NCBI GenBank assembly: GCA_963714325.1
Contig: CAVQOB010000026.1
Location: forward strand, 62,001-126,000
Length of the DNA stretch: 64,000 nt
Reading direction: 5' to 3'
DNA from: CAVQOB01 sp963714325
GTDB lineage: Bacteria > Pseudomonadota > Alphaproteobacteria > Rhizobiales > Hyphomicrobiaceae
Part shown: positions 62,761-64,000 of the stretch, in pieces
Layout of the letters: each line of letters begins with the position of its first letter
How positions within the stretch are numbered: position 1 is the first letter of the stretch
Program-made: the position numbers and the translations under genes
The notes under the pieces: generated by a model
What the model was told of the DNA's origin: nothing
Database searches by the model: none
Seen by the model: the letters and a program-made list of their open reading frames with translations, nothing else

Positions 62761-63432
62761 TCAAAGCACAAACGCAGCGTCGCGTTGGAACCCGGGCAGC
62801 GGGGTCGCGGCAGCATCAAACACCTCATGTGCGGCAAAAGTCTTGCCGCTCCGCTGCCAAACGACGGCTTTGCCGCTTGGTCCCTGCGCGACGATTGCAA
62901 CGAGCCGCCCGCCATTCTTGAGTTGATCCAACAAGCTAGGAGGCACGTCATCGACGGCGCCCTCGATCACGATGGCATCATAGGGGCCATTCGCTGCATG
63001 CCCCTCCCGCAACGGGCCAGACACGACATCCGCATTCTTGACACCAGCGGCTGCCAGGGCTGCGCGAGCCCGGTTTGCAAGGGCCTCATCGGATTCGATG
63101 CCGGTGACGTGTCTCGCAATACAGGCGATCACAGCCACCGAGTAGCCGGTGCCAGCACCGATCACAAGGACGGCGGCGTTGTCGCCGAGCTCGGCCAGTT
63201 GCAGCAGTTTGGCAAAAGTGCGCGGCGCCAACAGGTGGCGGCGGTCCTGCCGACCCGTGCTCGATGCGATGAGAATGGCTTCATCCATATAGGCGGTGGA
63301 ACGGTGGGCGGCGGGCACGTAATCTTCGCGCGCGATGGCACCCATGGCGCGCACAATCCGCCTATCAGTGACATCGCTTGGCCGGACCTGCAATTCGACC
63401 ATGTTGAGCCGCTGCTCTTTGTAGTCCGCCAT
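62761..63432 (-). CDS. pcm: Protein-L-isoaspartate O-methyltransferase family protein
   Basis: This is a SAM-dependent methyltransferase of the PCMT family that marks isoaspartyl residues for repair, 223 residues. The N-terminal MVELQVRPSDVTDRRIVRAMGAIAREDYVPAAHRSTAY is the usual alphaproteobacterial Pcm opening. The SAM loop is VLVIGAGTGYSVAVIA, followed by VTGIESDEALANRA and VVSGPLREGHAANGPYDAIVIEGAVD; GIESD provides the acidic ribose-binding residue. Motif III is KNGGRLVAIVAQGPSGKAVVW. The typical G-x-G-x-G and the acidic residue are present, though substrate-recognition residues cannot be judged by eye. It heads the conserved pcm-tolC-tolC-popZ-valS stretch. Confidence 0.9.
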   Translation of the reverse strand: MADYKEQRLNMVELQVRPSDVTDRRIVRAMGAIAREDYVPAAHRSTAYMDEAILIASSTGRQDRRHLLAPRTFAKLLQLAELGDNAAVLVIGAGTGYSVAVIACIARHVTGIESDEALANRARAALAAAGVKNADVVSGPLREGHAANGPYDAIVIEGAVDDVPPSLLDQLKNGGRLVAIVAQGPSGKAVVWQRSGKTFAAHEVFDAAATPLPGFQRDAAFVL

Positions 63433-63671
63433 TGTCCCGGTCCCTCGTGGTCCAGTTCCCCAGCGCCGATCGGCGCCCGCAGCTTGCTCTTAAGGCCGTT
63501 TGTGGCTGACGATCAAGCCTGAAACGACGTTTGTGGGGACACGCGTCGGTGGCCGCGCTTTGGCTGTCCGTTAAACGCTTCGACCGTTGCTCTGGCGGCG
63601 ACCCCATGATAGTGGACTGTCCAGTCGCCGCTCGACCACAGCGGCGCGCGTACGGGGTTCGTATGCCGAGA

Positions 63672-63745
63672 GGCCACGTGGCGGAGTGGTGACGCAGCGG
63701 ACTGCAAATCCGCGTACCCCAGTTCAATTCTGGGCGTGGCCTCCA
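63672..63745 (+). tRNA. tRNA-Cys (GCA anticodon)
   Basis: A 74-base cloverleaf with encoded CCA. The acceptor stem pairs GGCCACG (63672-63678) with CGTGGCC (63735-63741), the discriminator is T (63742), as is characteristic of cysteine tRNAs, and CCA follows. The anticodon arm GCGGA-CTGCAAA-TCCGC presents GCA. The T arm CCCAG-TTCAATT-CTGGG is intact. Both G18G19-type D-arm bases are present in GGAGTGGTGACGC. Cysteine identity is secure from anticodon and discriminator. Confidence 0.97.
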
Positions 63746-63890
63746 GAATTTCCGAGCTTTTGAGAACGCTGGGCGCGCCGGTCGCGAACGGCGTTTCGTA
63801 GTTTGGGCTAGGCGGTGTTACCGGCCGCCACTGGTCGCCTGGTGCCAATGGAGCAGATGGCGGTCAGCCCACAGCAGCGCGCGGTTCAGT
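63746..63890. other. Non-coding segment between tRNA-Cys and the hairpin array
   Basis: These 145 bases hold no gene that I can recognise and no obvious copy of the tRNA 3' end that would mark an integration site. They lead into the hairpin array at the edge. Confidence 0.4.
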
Positions 63891-64000
63891 AAATATCCCC
63901 CGGCAAAGCCGGGGGCTTTAAGTTTGGAGCCGCCCGAGGCGGCTGGTGGGGTCGCTGACGCGGCCCCGAAGTCTTGTGCCACCTGAAGGTGGCTTAGCGC
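63891..64000 (+). ncRNA. Candidate structured RNA: four consecutive hairpins, truncated by the window edge
   Basis: Four near-contiguous hairpins fill this stretch: 63897-63904 with 63908-63915 (8 bp, AAA loop), 63928-63934 with 63938-63944 (7 bp, CGA loop), 63948-63955 with 63960-63967 (8 bp, TGAC loop, one G-T pair) and 63978-63983 with 63988-63993 (6 bp, TGAA loop). The first hairpin is followed by CTTTAAG, so it could terminate transcription, but the series as a whole looks like a compact structured RNA or the end of an insertion element. The pattern recalls, from memory only, the HEARO/omega-RNA scaffold that lies upstream of IscB-type genes in IS200/IS605-related elements; the gene that would confirm this would lie to the right of the window. 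Confidence 0.4.

Noticed and set aside
63746..63890. Integration (att) site next to tRNA-Cys
   Set aside because: No second copy of the tRNA 3' end and no integrase gene are visible inside the window.

Overview
The window looks like a chromosomal segment of an alphaproteobacterium, most likely a Hyphomicrobiales (Rhizobiales) member of the Xanthobacteraceae/Nitrobacteraceae type. The evidence is a high-GC coding style, an AapJQMP-type amino-acid transporter, a PopZ (DUF2497) homologue, an IalB-family protein, the neighbourhood sdhE-mfd / recG, the order pcm - tolC - popZ - valS, and the palindromic REP-like repeats typical of that order. Genus cannot be fixed from sequence reading alone. No ribosomal RNA operon, CRISPR array, integrase or transposase gene is visible; the only tRNA is tRNA-Cys near the right edge. 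Layout from left to right: (1) 1-2620, a phosphate-starvation pstSCA operon on the minus strand with a Pho box and an intra-operon hairpin. (2) 3145-11257, an IlvD/Edd-type dehydratase, two TPR proteins, a lower-GC two-gene module (small basic protein plus a TIR/deoxyribosyltransferase-like protein), a tartrate/isopropylmalate-type dehydrogenase and a cytochrome c-prime. (3) 11313-20410, a PEP-mutase-family lyase, a glutaredoxin-DinB fusion, a TadG-like von Willebrand protein and a tightly coupled operon of SbcD-like nuclease, YhaN/SbcC-like ATPase, short-chain dehydrogenase and glutamine amidotransferase. (4) 20575-27396, an L-2-hydroxyglutarate-oxidase-like enzyme and a rearranged aapP-aapJ-uma2-aapQ-aapM cluster containing REP-like repeats and an attenuator hairpin. 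(5) 28129-40403, mixed metabolism and envelope: a disordered one-TM protein, a GMC oxidoreductase, an LpxL-type acyltransferase - Rsm22 - malyl-CoA-lyase-like operon, hspQ, an IalB-like protein, a peptide-binding protein coupled to an acyl-CoA synthetase, and a small secreted protein. (6) 40504-46716, DNA repair: mfd, sdhE, recG. (7) 47613-54473, a type I secretion ABC protein and adaptor next to an exopolysaccharide-initiating glycosyltransferase, then a guanine/8-oxoguanine deaminase-like amidohydrolase. (8) 54476-63432, valS, popZ, two tandem TolC genes and pcm, then tRNA-Cys and a hairpin-rich segment running off the right edge. How the genes work together: the pst genes form a high-affinity phosphate importer. 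The aap genes form a broad amino-acid importer. The type I ABC protein and adaptor could pair with either TolC-like protein to export a substrate not encoded in the window. The YhaO/YhaN-type pair is likely a DNA-end-processing complex alongside Mfd and RecG. A caution on sequence quality: mfd and the HpcH/HpaI-type gene each carry one apparent single-base frameshift, and valS has about seven frame changes within 1.1 kb. Because mfd and valS read as intact genes apart from these shifts, and some of the shifts sit in short homopolymers, consensus error is the simplest explanation, though true pseudogenisation cannot be excluded. The most novel-looking pieces are the two-gene low-GC module at 7289-8346, the hairpin array at 63891-64000, the glutaredoxin-DinB fusion, and the Uma2 gene embedded in the amino-acid transporter operon.
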